From: Streptomyces sp. AP-93
GTDB taxonomy: Bacteria > Actinomycetota > Actinomycetes > Streptomycetales > Streptomycetaceae
Direction: 5' to 3'
Length of the DNA stretch: 55,287 bases
Assembly: GCF_022808175.1 (NCBI RefSeq)
Contig: NZ_JALGBX010000039.1
Coordinates: forward strand, 1-55,287
Within the stretch, counting starts at the first letter, position 1; the number at the start of each line of letters is the position of its first letter. Below are positions 34,742 to 43,197 of this stretch, piece after piece. The notes under the pieces were generated by a model. The model worked only from the letters and a program-made list of their open reading frames with translations, was not told where the DNA came from and did no database searches. Made by a program: the position numbers and the translations under genes.

Positions 34742-36244
34742 CTACGCGACGAAGGTGCGCGGCGGCTCCGCCCCGCCGCCGCCCGCTCCGGTGGCCACCA
34801 GCCGGGCCGCGGCGGCCAGCCGGGCCGCCGCTTCCTCGGCCACCGGGCCGCCGACGGTGAAGGGGAGCCGGACGTACCCCTCGAAGGCCCCGTCGACACC
34901 GAACCGGGGCCCCGAGGGGACCCGTACGCCCACCCGCTCCCCCACCTCGGCCAGCCGGGAACCGGAGAGCCCGCCCGCGCGGGCCCACAGGGTCAGGCCG
35001 CCGAGCGGGACCCGGAACTCCCAGTCCGGCAACTCCCGGCGGACCGCCGCCACCAGGGCGTCCCGGTTCTCGCGGGCCTGGTCGCGGCGGATCTCCACGG
35101 CCCGCTCCCAGCCTCCGGTGCGCATCAGCCAGTCCACCGCGAGCTGTTCCAGTACCGGCGTGCCCAGGTCGGCGTAGGCGCGGGCCGCCACCAGGCTGCG
35201 GATGACGTCGGGGGCCGCGCGGACCCAGCCGATGCGCATGCCGGCCCAGAAGGCCTTGCTGGCGGAGCCGACGGTGATGACCGTGGAGCCGGCCGGGTCG
35301 AAGGAGCAGACGGGGCGGGGCATCTCCATCACCGGATCGAGCTGGAGCTCGACCATGGTCTCGTCGGCGACGAGGACGGTGCCGGCCGAGCGGGCCGCCT
35401 CGACCATCGCGCGGCGCTGCTCGTCGGAGGCCAGGGCCCCGGTCGGATTGTGGAAGTCGGCGACCACATAGGCCAGGCGGGGCGCCGAGTCGCGCAGCAC
35501 CTGGCGCCAGACGTCCATGTCCCAGCCGGTCAGCCCCTCCCCCATGGCGACGGGTACGAGGCGGACCCCGGCGGCGCGCATGAGCTGGAGGATGTTGGCG
35601 TAGGACGGGGATTCGACGGCGATCCGCTCGCCGCGCCCCGCGAAGAGGCTGCAGATGGCGTCGATGGCGCCCATCGCGCCCGTGGTGACCATGATCTGCT
35701 CGGGCATGGTCGGGATGCCGCGCTCGGTGTAGCGGTCGGCGAGCATGCGGCGCAGCGCGGGCAGGCCGGCCGGGTAGTCCCCATGGGTGTGGGCGTACGG
35801 CGGGAGTTCCTCCAGCGCGCCCTGGACGGCCTTGGTGAGCCAGGGCTCGGGGGCCGGGAGGGCCGCGCAGCCGAGGTCGATCATCGAGCCGAGGGACTCG
35901 GGGGGCAGGGGCTCCAGGCCGCGGGCGGGCATGGGGTTGCCGGCGGGCACCGAGGTCCAGCTGCCCGCGCCGCGGCGGGATTCGAGGAACCCCTCGCCGC
36001 GCAGGGCCTCGTAGGCGGCGGCGACGGTGGTGCGGCTGACGGCGAGCGCGACGGCCAGCTCCCGTTCGGCGGGGAGCCGGGCGGCGACGGGGATGCGGCC
36101 TTCGAGGACGAGCATGCGGATGCCGTCGGCGAGCGTGCGGTACGCGGGCAGCTTGCGCCCGCCGGGCGCGGCGGTCCGGCCCTGCTGGGAGGTGATGAGG
36201 CGGCCGAGCTGTGCGGCACCGACGGCCGAGGTCCACTGCGCCAT
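34742..36244 (-). CDS. MocR-family transcriptional regulator (GntR HTH + aminotransferase fold)
   Basis: A 500-residue regulator. The N-terminal GntR winged helix is residues about 30-100 (LPAYRTLADGIRML...RLPAERELAVALAVSRTTVAAAYEAL). A fold-type I aminotransferase domain follows, with the PLP lysine in VGSASKAFWAGMRIGW and the aspartate of LVADETMVEL. MocR proteins use PLP or amino acids as ligands and mostly control vitamin B6, GABA or amino-acid genes. Here the divergent neighbour is GDPD, which suggests mainly autoregulation. CGGTCCA repeats in the upstream region are candidate binding sites. Confidence 0.92.
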   Translation of the reverse strand: MAQWTSAVGAAQLGRLITSQQGRTAAPGGRKLPAYRTLADGIRMLVLEGRIPVAARLPAERELAVALAVSRTTVAAAYEALRGEGFLESRRGAGSWTSVPAGNPMPARGLEPLPPESLGSMIDLGCAALPAPEPWLTKAVQGALEELPPYAHTHGDYPAGLPALRRMLADRYTERGIPTMPEQIMVTTGAMGAIDAICSLFAGRGERIAVESPSYANILQLMRAAGVRLVPVAMGEGLTGWDMDVWRQVLRDSAPRLAYVVADFHNPTGALASDEQRRAMVEAARSAGTVLVADETMVELQLDPVMEMPRPVCSFDPAGSTVITVGSASKAFWAGMRIGWVRAAPDVIRSLVAARAYADLGTPVLEQLAVDWLMRTGGWERAVEIRRDQARENRDALVAAVRRELPDWEFRVPLGGLTLWARAGGLSGSRLAEVGERVGVRVPSGPRFGVDGAFEGYVRLPFTVGGPVAEEAAARLAAAARLVATGAGGGGAEPPRTFVA

Positions 36245-36250
36245 GCGTTC

Positions 36251-36380
36251 CGGTCCACCTTCGCGAAATTGGCCCCTGCCGCCCTCCTGGGGGCGGCATT
36301 GGATCGATCCTTACGGTCCAGAGTGCCACGGGGCCGGTAGGAAGCCGGACCCAGGGGGCCACCGGGACGCAGGCGGTCCA
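36251..36380. promoter_or_regulatory. MocR promoter region with three CGGTCCA repeats
   Basis: CGGTCCA occurs in the same orientation at 36251-36257, 36314-36320 and 36374-36380, spaced 63 and 60 bp. The 10-bp palindrome GGATCGATCC (36301-36310) and a hairpin GCCGCCC/GGGCGGC (36279-36297) lie between the first two. MocR proteins classically bind direct repeats separated by multiples of helical turns, so these are candidate operators. Confidence 0.5.
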
Positions 36381-36459
36381 GGGGGCGGGGGGGAGGGCGT
36401 TCACCGGCCGGACACGGGGGCGCGCCCGGCCCGGCGGGAGCAGGGGGCATACTGCCGCG

Positions 36460-37230
36460 GTGACACACGTACGCCTCCCCCACCCCTATCTCGACCACCC
36501 GGGTCCGATCCCCTTCGCGCACCGCGGCGGGTCCCTGGACGGGCTGGAGAACACCGCCGCCGCCTTCCGGCGGGCCGCCGCCGCGGGTTACCGGTACTTC
36601 GAGACCGATGTGCACGCCAGCGCCGACGGGAAGCTGGTCGCCTTCCACGACGCCACCCTGGACCGGGTCACCGACGGACAGGGCCGCATCCGGGAGCTGC
36701 CGTGGAGCCGGATCCGCGAGGTCCGGGCCGGCGGGAGCGAGCCCCTCGCGCTCTTCGAGGACCTGCTGGAGGAGTTCCCCGACGCACGGTGGAACGTGGA
36801 CATCAAGGACGAGTCCGCCGTGCACCCGCTGGTCGGCCTGATCGCGCGGACCGGGGTCTGGGACCGGGTGTGCGTGGGCTCCTTCTCCGAGCGCCGGGTC
36901 GCCCGGGCCCAGAAGATCGCCGGCCCCCGCCTGGCGACCTCGTACGGGGTGGCGGGGGTGGTCGGGCTGCGGCTGCGGTCCTACGCGATCCCCGCCGCGC
37001 TGCGCGCGGGCGCGGTGGCGGCGCAGGTGCCGGAGACCCAGGCGGGCATCCGTGTGGTGGACCGCAGGTTCGTGCGGACAGCCCACGAGCGGGGGCTCCA
37101 GGTGCACGTGTGGACCGTGAACGAACCGGAACGCATGGAGGCTCTCCTGGACCTGGGAGTCGATGGCATCATGACCGACCGGATCGACATCTTGCGCACG
37201 GTGCTGGACCGGCGCGGAGCCTGGGCCTGA
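36460..37230 (+). CDS. Glycerophosphodiester phosphodiesterase
   Basis: A 256-residue cytosolic GDPD TIM-barrel. The catalytic HRGG motif (PFAHRGGSLDGLENT), the metal ligands in FETDVHASADGKLVAFHD and NVDIKD, and the C-terminal QVHVWTVNEPERMEALLDLGVDGIMTDR are all present. It hydrolyses deacylated phospholipids to glycerol-3-phosphate and an alcohol. The GTG at 36460 gives the usual N-terminus; the longer open frame upstream has no family similarity. It precedes the MFS gene by 66 bp, so they may be co-transcribed. Confidence 0.93.
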   Translation: MTHVRLPHPYLDHPGPIPFAHRGGSLDGLENTAAAFRRAAAAGYRYFETDVHASADGKLVAFHDATLDRVTDGQGRIRELPWSRIREVRAGGSEPLALFEDLLEEFPDARWNVDIKDESAVHPLVGLIARTGVWDRVCVGSFSERRVARAQKIAGPRLATSYGVAGVVGLRLRSYAIPAALRAGAVAAQVPETQAGIRVVDRRFVRTAHERGLQVHVWTVNEPERMEALLDLGVDGIMTDRIDILRTVLDRRGAWA

Positions 37231-37296
37231 CACTGCCCGCGGCCCCGCACCGGCACGAGGCAGCGGGGCGTTACGGGGACCAGCGAGGGGGCCGCC

Positions 37297-38697
37297 ATGA
37301 GCGCGCGGACGACGGACGAAGCGGAACCGGGCTCCGAGGACGGCAGACCCGCCGCCACGGAGGCGGCTGCGGCTACAGCTGCGGCTGCGCGCAAGCGCGA
37401 GCAGCGCGGCTGGTACTTCTACGACTTCGCGGTGTCCGTGTACTCGGCGAGCGTGCTCACCGTGTTCCTCGGGCCGTACCTCACGTCGATCGCCAAGGCC
37501 GCGGCGGACGCCGAGGGCTTCGTGCATCCGCTGGGCATCCCGGTGCGGGCCGGTTCCTTCTTCGCCTACACGGTGTCCGCCTCGGTGATCCTGGCCGTGC
37601 TGCTCATGCCGCTGGCGGGGGCGGTCGCCGACCGGACCGGCCGCAAGAAGCCGCTGCTGGCCGTGGCCGCGTACACGGGGGCCGCGGCGACGGCCGGCAT
37701 GTTCTTCCTGGCCGGCGAGCGCTACCTGCTGGGCGGGCTGCTCCTGATCGTCGCGAACGCCTCGCTGTCGGTCTCGATGGTGCTGTACAACGCCTATCTG
37801 CCGCAGATCTCCACGCCGGACGAGCGGGACACGGTCTCCTCGCGCGGCTGGGCCTTCGGATACACCTCGGGCTCGCTGATGCTCGTGATGAACCTGGCGC
37901 TGTACATGGGCCACGACTCCTTCGGTCTCACCGAGGGCATGGCGATCCGCATCTGCCTGGCCTCCGCGGGCCTGTGGTGGGGGGCCTTCGCGCTGATCCC
38001 GCTGCGCCGGCTGCGGGACCGCGCCGTGGTCCGGGAGCCGGGCGCCGCCCCGGCCGTCAGCGGCTGGAAGCAGCTCATCGCCACCCTGAAGGACATGCGG
38101 CGCTACCCCCTGACCCTGTCGTTCCTGCTGGCGTACCTGATCTACAACGACGGCGTGCAGACGGTGATCTCCCAGGCCTCGATCTACGGGTCGGAGGAGC
38201 TGAAACTGGAGCAGTCCACCCTCATCGGGGCGATCCTGCTCGTACAGGTCCTGGCGGTGGCGGGTGCGCTGGGGATGGGCCGGCTGGCCCTCCGGTACGG
38301 CGCCAAGCGGACGATTCTCGGATCGCTGGCGGCCTGGGGCGTGACGCTGGCCGCCGGATACTTCCTGCCGGCCCGGACCCCGGTGTGGTTCTTCGCACTC
38401 GCCGCGATGATCGGGCTGGTGCTCGGCGGCAGCCAGGCGCTGTCGCGCTCGCTGTTCTCGCACCTGGTCCCGGCGGGCAAGGAGGCCGAGTACTTCTCGG
38501 CGTACGAGATGAGCGACCGGGGGCTGAGCTGGGTGGGGCCGCTGGTTTTCGGGCTCACGTACCAGGTCACGGGCAGCTACCGGGACGCGATCATCTCGTT
38601 GGTGGTCTTCTTCGCACTGGGTTTCGTGCTGCTCGCCCGAGTGCCGGTGCGGCGCGCGGTTGAGGCGGCGGGGAATCCTGTACCCGAACGGATCTGA
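37297..38697 (+). CDS. MFS transporter, UMF1 (Atg22-like) family
   Basis: A 466-residue membrane protein with about 12 helices. The N-terminal RGWYFYDFAVSVYSASVLTVFLGPYL and the MFS loop ADRTGRKKPLL place it in the UMF1/Atg22-like family, whose fungal member exports amino acids from the vacuole; bacterial substrates are unknown. A second typical segment is MSDRGLSWVGPLVFGL. The Ala/Glu-rich N-terminal tail (about 30 residues) is cytoplasmic. The ATG at 37297 follows GAGGGGG. A 13-bp hairpin follows the stop. Confidence 0.9.
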   Translation: MSARTTDEAEPGSEDGRPAATEAAAATAAAARKREQRGWYFYDFAVSVYSASVLTVFLGPYLTSIAKAAADAEGFVHPLGIPVRAGSFFAYTVSASVILAVLLMPLAGAVADRTGRKKPLLAVAAYTGAAATAGMFFLAGERYLLGGLLLIVANASLSVSMVLYNAYLPQISTPDERDTVSSRGWAFGYTSGSLMLVMNLALYMGHDSFGLTEGMAIRICLASAGLWWGAFALIPLRRLRDRAVVREPGAAPAVSGWKQLIATLKDMRRYPLTLSFLLAYLIYNDGVQTVISQASIYGSEELKLEQSTLIGAILLVQVLAVAGALGMGRLALRYGAKRTILGSLAAWGVTLAAGYFLPARTPVWFFALAAMIGLVLGGSQALSRSLFSHLVPAGKEAEYFSAYEMSDRGLSWVGPLVFGLTYQVTGSYRDAIISLVVFFALGFVLLARVPVRRAVEAAGNPVPERI

Positions 38698-38708
38698 CCG
38701 GGGATCCG

Positions 38709-38736
38709 CCGGATCCGGCGGTTCCGCCGGATCCGG
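38709..38736 (+). terminator. Terminator hairpin after the MFS gene
   Basis: Perfect 13-bp arms CCGGATCCGGCGG / CCGCCGGATCCGG with a 2-nt centre, starting 11 bp after the stop. It separates the MFS unit from rbpA. The same arm sequence recurs partly at 38703-38710, giving alternative pairings. Confidence 0.75.
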
Positions 38737-38767
38737 GAGACTTCAGCCGCGCGAATTCGGAACGAAT

Positions 38768-38797
38768 TTCGACGTTCAAGCTAAGGGCCGGTAGTGT
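38768..38797 (+). promoter_or_regulatory. Candidate vegetative promoter upstream of rbpA
   Basis: TTCGAC (38768-38773), an 18-bp spacer and TAGTGT (38792-38797) resemble HrdB-type -35/-10 elements. rbpA in S. coelicolor is known to have a vegetative promoter in addition to the SigR one, so this is a plausible upstream start, but the match is moderate. Confidence 0.4.
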
Positions 38798-38939
38798 ACG
38801 CCTTTGGCCTGCCAGGCGGACCGTTACTGCGCGCTGATGAAGTGAAGACGTTGGGTGACATCTGCTGCCAGATGTGACAAAACGGGCACTGGTGGGTACA
38901 ACAAGGGGCGGTACGACGGGCGACGCATGACCCGGAGCG

Positions 38940-38965
38940 GGAATCTATACCGCCGACCGGACGTT
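38940..38965 (+). promoter_or_regulatory. SigR-type (oxidative/thiol stress) promoter of rbpA
   Basis: GGAAT at 38940-38944 and GTT at 38963-38965 separated by exactly 18 bp: the full consensus for sigma R (GGAAT-N18-GTT). It lies about 60 bp upstream of the rbpA start. rbpA is an established SigR target in S. coelicolor, so thiol-stress induction is strongly supported. Confidence 0.85.
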
Positions 38966-39026
38966 GACCGGATGACGACGACAGCGACACCTGTCCTGTG
39001 GGCGACAAGCCCGGGAGGCACGATTC

Positions 39027-39401
39027 ATGAGTGAGCGAGCTCTCCGCGGTACGCGGCTCGTGGTTACCAGCTACGAGACGGACCGCGGCATCGATCTGGC
39101 CCCGCGCCAGGCGGTGGAGTACGCATGCCAGAACGGACATCGATTTGAGATGCCGTTCTCGGTTGAGGCAGAAATTCCGCCGGAGTGGGAGTGCAAGGCG
39201 TGTGGCGCCATGGCACTCCTGGTTGACGGGGATGGGCCCGAAGAGAAGAAGGGCAAGCCTGCGCGAACGCACTGGGACATGCTCATGGAGCGGCGCACCC
39301 GCGAGGAGCTGGAGGAAGTGCTGGCCGAGAGGCTCGCGGTCCTTCGTTCCGGCGCCATGAACATTGCCGTGCATCCGCGGGACAGCCGCAAGTCCGCCTG
39401 A
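39027..39401 (+). CDS. rbpA: RNA polymerase-binding protein RbpA
   Basis: A 124-residue actinobacterial transcription factor that binds the principal sigma factor and RNA polymerase, stabilises open complexes and contributes to rifampicin tolerance. Seen are the conserved core YACQNGHRFEMPFSVEAEIPPEWECKACG in part (CQNGH...CKACG, zinc-site-like), then the basic linker KKGKPARTHWDMLMERR and the sigma-interacting C-terminal helix TREELEEVLAERLAVLR. Full length matches the family. GGGAGG lies 9 nt before the ATG. Regulation includes the SigR promoter. A very long hairpin follows the stop. Confidence 0.97.
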   Translation: MSERALRGTRLVVTSYETDRGIDLAPRQAVEYACQNGHRFEMPFSVEAEIPPEWECKACGAMALLVDGDGPEEKKGKPARTHWDMLMERRTREELEEVLAERLAVLRSGAMNIAVHPRDSRKSA

Positions 39402-39417
39402 CAGCCGGACGCCACAG

Positions 39418-39502
39418 CGGCACAGTAAGACAGCACGAAGCAGAGGGGCCCACCCCACGCTGTGTGGGGGGCCCCTCTGCTTCGTGCTGTCTTACTGTGC
39501 CG
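39418..39502. terminator. Bidirectional terminator with 34-bp perfect arms
   Basis: Positions 39418-39451 and 39469-39502 are exact reverse complements (34 bp), with a 17-nt loop containing CCCCAC...GTGGGG that can pair further. It sits between the rbpA stop (39401) and the fxsA stop (39508), so it terminates both convergent units. Arms this long and perfect are unusual. Confidence 0.9.
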
Positions 39503-39507
39503 GCCGG

Positions 39508-40101
39508 TCAGGGGGTCAGCGGCGGCCGGTAGCCGTTGTCGGGCCGCTGCGGGGCGTCCTCGCGGATGACCTCGCCGTGGATGACCTCGCCCGGGACGAC
39601 CTTGCCGTCCGGGTAGTGGATCCGGGCCTGCTGGAAGGCGTCGCCGAAGGAGCCGGCCGGAGCGGAGGCCATCTTGCGCTCCAGGGAGCGGGCGGCCCGG
39701 CGGCCGATCAAGGCGCGGACGGGCGGGAGCAGGAGCAGCAGACCGGCCGCGTCGGAGATCAGGCCGGGCATCATCAGGAGCAGGCCGGCCAGCATGGTCA
39801 GGCCGTTTCCGGTGCCGGGCTTGCCGGGCTGCTGCGGAGTCGGCTGACGGCCCTCCTGGGCCTGCTGGAAGGTGTCCGTCAGGTTCTTGAAGGCGCGTCG
39901 CCCGGCCCGCTTGATGACCACCGCACCCAGCACCAGGCCGCCCGCGAGCAGCAGGGCGACACCCCCGCCGCCGATCAGTCCCGCGACCTGGCCGAGCAGC
40001 CAGATCTCCAGGATCAACCAGGCCGCGATGGCCAGGGGAAGGTACGTACGGGCGGGCGAACGCCGCCGGGGGGCCGTAGAGGTCGGAACTCCGGTCGTCA
40101 T
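39508..40101 (-). CDS. fxsA: FxsA family membrane protein
   Basis: A 197-residue inner-membrane protein. The FxsA fold is seen as LPLAIAAWLILEIWLLGQVAGLIGG, LLLAGGLVLGAVVIKRAGRRAF, and LAGLLLMMPGLISDAAGLLLLLPPVRALI. FxsA in E. coli limits phage F exclusion and affects membrane quality; the actinobacterial role is not established. The C-terminal tail is Pro/Asp-rich and soluble. It is convergent with rbpA and ends at the shared terminator. Confidence 0.9.
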   Translation of the reverse strand: MTTGVPTSTAPRRRSPARTYLPLAIAAWLILEIWLLGQVAGLIGGGGVALLLAGGLVLGAVVIKRAGRRAFKNLTDTFQQAQEGRQPTPQQPGKPGTGNGLTMLAGLLLMMPGLISDAAGLLLLLPPVRALIGRRAARSLERKMASAPAGSFGDAFQQARIHYPDGKVVPGEVIHGEVIREDAPQRPDNGYRPPLTP

Positions 40102-40207
40102 ACCCCCAGTGTGCCTGGGCGGGCGTAAAGACGTCCTCAGCCGGAGGTACCGGACATCCCCTAGGGGTGGCGGACCGCCCCGGGCGCGGGCTGCCCACGC
40201 GGGCGGC

Positions 40208-41014
40208 CTACTTGCCCCGGGCCTTGCCCGTCAGCGTGCCCGTCAGCTTGTCCGACACCTTGCCCGAGAGCTTGCCGGCGTGCTCCTTGATGCCCCACTG
40301 GGTGACCCGCCAGAGGGCCTCCACCACGATGTCCTTGCTCATCTTGCTGTCGCCGAACTCGCGCTCGACGAAGGTGATGGGCACCTCGACCACGCGGAAG
40401 CCCTTCTGCACGGCCCGGCGGGCCAGGTCGACCTGGAAGCAGTAGCCGGCGGAGGCCACGTCGGCCAGGCCCAGCCCTTCGAGGGTCTCGCGGCGGAAGG
40501 CGCGGTAGCCGCCGGTCACGTCGCGGATCGGGACGCCCAGCATCAGCCGGGAGTACGTGGACCCGCCCCGGGAGAGGAACTCGCGGCTCTTGGGCCAGTT
40601 GACGACCCGGCCGCCCGGCACCCAGCGGGAGCCCAGCACCAGGTCGGCGCCCTCCAGGGCGGTCAGCAGCCTGGGCAGTTCCTCGGGCTGGTGGGAGCCG
40701 TCGGCGTCCATCTCGATGATGACGCCGTAGCCGTTCTCCAGGCCCCAGCCGAAGCCGGCCAGGTAGGCGGCCCCGAGGCCCTCCTTGCCCTTGCGGTGCA
40801 GGACGTGGACCTGGTCGTCCGCGGCCGCCAGCTCGTCGGCGAGCTTTCCGGTGCCGTCCGGGCTGTTGTCGTCGGCGACCAGGACGTGGGCCCCGGGTAC
40901 AGCCGCGCGGACGCGGCCGACGATCAGCCCGATGTTCTCCGCCTCGTTGTAGGTCGGAATGATCACCAAGGCCGTGCCGAGCGGTCCGTAGCTTCGCTGT
41001 CCGCCGTCGCTCAC
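40208..41014 (-). CDS. Polyprenol monophosphomannose synthase (GT2, Ppm1-like)
   Basis: A 268-residue family 2 glycosyltransferase. It transfers mannose from GDP-mannose to a polyprenyl phosphate, feeding protein O-mannosylation in Streptomyces. Motifs are VIIPTYNEAENIGLIV, VADDNSPDGTG, IEMDADGSHQPEELPRLL (DxD) and VPITFVEREFGDSKMS, all typical for dolichol-phosphate mannose synthases. It lacks the fused acyltransferase domain of some mycobacterial Ppm1 proteins. The GTG at 41014 has AAGGGGA at ideal spacing; an in-frame ATG at 41041 is the alternative. The C-terminus is Lys/Gly-rich. Confidence 0.92.
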   Translation of the reverse strand: MSDGGQRSYGPLGTALVIIPTYNEAENIGLIVGRVRAAVPGAHVLVADDNSPDGTGKLADELAAADDQVHVLHRKGKEGLGAAYLAGFGWGLENGYGVIIEMDADGSHQPEELPRLLTALEGADLVLGSRWVPGGRVVNWPKSREFLSRGGSTYSRLMLGVPIRDVTGGYRAFRRETLEGLGLADVASAGYCFQVDLARRAVQKGFRVVEVPITFVEREFGDSKMSKDIVVEALWRVTQWGIKEHAGKLSGKVSDKLTGTLTGKARGK

Positions 41015-41349
41015 TGATTCCCCTTTTGCGTTCTCGTACATCCTGTACGCCGTGTCGCAGAGGATGATTTTAGAACAGCGATCGGGGCCCGCGGTCCTTC
41101 GGGCCGGACCGGCTCCCGCTGGCTGCGGGCCGCCTGACCGTTGTCTACTGGACCGCGGGCCCCGACCTGAGGCCACCCGCCCCCAACTCCCTGCGAAGCA
41201 GGGGGGACACCCTTGCGGTGAAACCTTCCCTCGCCCCCGAGGCGCGGGCGCGGCTGTGCGATCGGCTCCGTCCGGTTCGGACGTCCGGTGGTGGACCCGG
41301 CCGAACCTATCCGGGTCCGGCCGCCCTCACCGAACCACGGCCACCCGGA
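41015..41349. other. Intergenic region with a 16-bp inverted repeat pair
   Basis: No gene seen. It holds a perfect 16-bp inverted repeat (41082-41097 and 41150-41165) with a 52-nt loop, a compact hairpin CCCTGC-GAA-GCAGGG (41189-41203), and an AT-richer strip (41060-41078) that may hold the promoter for the leftward mannosyltransferase. The hairpins could terminate the upstream amidohydrolase transcript. Confidence 0.6.
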
Positions 41350-42981
41350 TCACCCCTGTGGCCGTACGAATACCTCCCGGCCGCCGACCACGGTGGCCAG
41401 GCAGACCGGCAGCTCGCCGCCGGGGGTCAGGTCCGGCAGTCCGGGGGTGCCCGAGCGGGGGTCCGTGGACCAGCGGGCGACCCGGTCGTCGGGGGCCTGC
41501 ACCACCAGTTCGGCCGTGTCCCAGACCGCGTAGTCGGCCGGGGCACCGGGGACGAGGATGCCCGCGTCGTCGCGTCCCAGGGCCCGCCAGCCGCCGCGGG
41601 TGTGGGCTGCGAAGGCGGCCCGTGCGGAGATGCGGTGGGCGGGGGTGTGGTGGAAGGCGGCCGCCCGGACGGTGCCCCAGGGGTCGAGCGGGGTGACCGG
41701 GGCGTCGGAGCCGAAGGCGAGCGGTACGCCCGCCTTGAGCATGGCCGCGTACGGGTTGAGGGTGCGGGCGCGCTCGCCGCCGAGCCGGTCGGCGTACATG
41801 CCCTCCTCGCCGCCCCACAGCGCGTCGAAGGCGGGCTGCACGGACGCCGTGAGCCCGAGCTCGGCGAAGGCCGCGATGGTGGCCGGGGTCATCATCTCGG
41901 CGTGCTCGACGCGGTGCCGGGCGGCGCGGACGCGGTCCAGGCCGACCTTGTCGGCCGCGGCCCGGACGCCGGTGACCACGGCGGTGATCGCGGCGTCTCC
42001 GATGGCGTGGAAGCCCGCCTGGAGGCCCGCTTCGGTGCAGTCGGCGACGTGTTCGGCGACGGCCCGCGCGTCGAGGTAGTCGATGCCCGTGTGGTCCGCG
42101 TCGGCGTACGGGGCGTGCAGGCAGGCGGTGTGCGAGCCGAGGGCTCCGTCGACGAAGAGGTCGCCGGCCGCACCGACGGCGCCGAGTTCCTTGACCCGGG
42201 CGAGGTCCCGGTCGGCCCAGTAGCCGAAGACCCGGGGGCCGGGGTGGGTCTGCGCGAGCTCCAGGAGGGCCGTGAAGTCCTCCGGGGAGGAGATCTCCGG
42301 GCCGCCGCACTCGTGGACCGAGCCGATCCCGAGGGAAGCGGCCCGGTCGAGGGCGGCCCGCTGGGCCTCGGCGCGCTGGGCCGGGGTGAGGGCGCCGAGC
42401 GCGGCGCGGCGTACCGCGTGGTGGGCGCCCTGGGTCAGCGGCTCGTCGGCGGCCGCGCGCACCTCGGGCACGAGCCGCAGCAGCGCCGTGGTCACCACCG
42501 CGGAGTGCGCGTCGATGCGGCTGAGGTAGAGCGGGCGGCCGCCGGTGGCCTCGTCGAGCTCCTGCCTGCGGGGCGCACGGCGTTCGGGCCAGCGGGCGGC
42601 GTCCCAGCCGTGGCCGAGCAGCACCCGGTCGGCGGGGCGGGCGGCCGCGTACGCGCGCACGCGCTGGAGGGCTTCGGCGAGGGAGCCGGCCGTGGACAGG
42701 TCCAGGCCGGTCAGGGCGAGTCCGGTGGAGGTGGTGTGGACGTGGGCGTCGGTGAAGGCGGGGGTGACGAGCGCCCCGTCGAGGTCGACGACCTCGTCCA
42801 CGCCCGGTGCGAAGGCGTCCGCGGCGCCCTCGGAGCCGACCCAGGCGATGTGGCCGCGCTCCACGACCATCGCGGTGGCGAAGGGATCGGCGGGGCTGTG
42901 GACCTCGCCGCCGCGCAGGAGGACTGTACGGGGGCGGGGGCCTCCGGCGGCGTTGGCGGGGGCGGCGGTGCGGTCTGTCAT
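41350..42981 (-). CDS. YtcJ-like amidohydrolase
   Basis: A 543-residue metal-dependent hydrolase of the YtcJ/Amidohydro_3 type. The metal motif is TDAHVHTTSTG, with the carboxylated-Lys/His region later (GFHAIGDAAITAVV, HRVEHAEMMTP) and the C-terminal FGSDAPVTPLDPWGTVRAA. Such enzymes hydrolyse amide or imide bonds of unknown small molecules. The ATG at 42981 is chosen for the standard N-terminus; the frame runs open to 43104. No obvious ribosome-binding site precedes it. An intergenic repeat element lies upstream. Confidence 0.88.
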   Translation of the reverse strand: MTDRTAAPANAAGGPRPRTVLLRGGEVHSPADPFATAMVVERGHIAWVGSEGAADAFAPGVDEVVDLDGALVTPAFTDAHVHTTSTGLALTGLDLSTAGSLAEALQRVRAYAAARPADRVLLGHGWDAARWPERRAPRRQELDEATGGRPLYLSRIDAHSAVVTTALLRLVPEVRAAADEPLTQGAHHAVRRAALGALTPAQRAEAQRAALDRAASLGIGSVHECGGPEISSPEDFTALLELAQTHPGPRVFGYWADRDLARVKELGAVGAAGDLFVDGALGSHTACLHAPYADADHTGIDYLDARAVAEHVADCTEAGLQAGFHAIGDAAITAVVTGVRAAADKVGLDRVRAARHRVEHAEMMTPATIAAFAELGLTASVQPAFDALWGGEEGMYADRLGGERARTLNPYAAMLKAGVPLAFGSDAPVTPLDPWGTVRAAAFHHTPAHRISARAAFAAHTRGGWRALGRDDAGILVPGAPADYAVWDTAELVVQAPDDRVARWSTDPRSGTPGLPDLTPGGELPVCLATVVGGREVFVRPQG

Positions 42982-43030
42982 GCCGACAGTCTGGCGGGTG
43001 CGCTCCGCGTCGCGGACCACGGCCCCTCTG

Positions 43031-43185
43031 CAGCGGGGCCTGCGGGGCGTTTCCCCTACCCGCCCCTCCCCGCTCCCCGGGGCTGCGCCCCGGACCCGTC
43101 GCATCGTGCGGCGCCGTTGCCGGGGCTCCGCCCCGGGCCCCGCGCCTCAAACGCCGGCGGGGCTGGATTCGGCCGGCGATGCCGG
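43031..43185. repeat. GC-rich intergenic hairpin repeat, copy A
   Basis: A roughly 150-bp element with the order CCTGCGGGGC, a CCCCTACCCGCCC stretch, GGGGCTGCGCCCC-type hairpins, then CCTCAAACGCCGGCGGGGCTGGA. The same order recurs at about 46941 and 55141 in this window. Such elements are common in Streptomyces intergenic DNA and may act as terminators. It lies between the Lrp gene and the amidohydrolase start. Confidence 0.75.
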
Positions 43186-43197
43186 ATCCATACGCGT

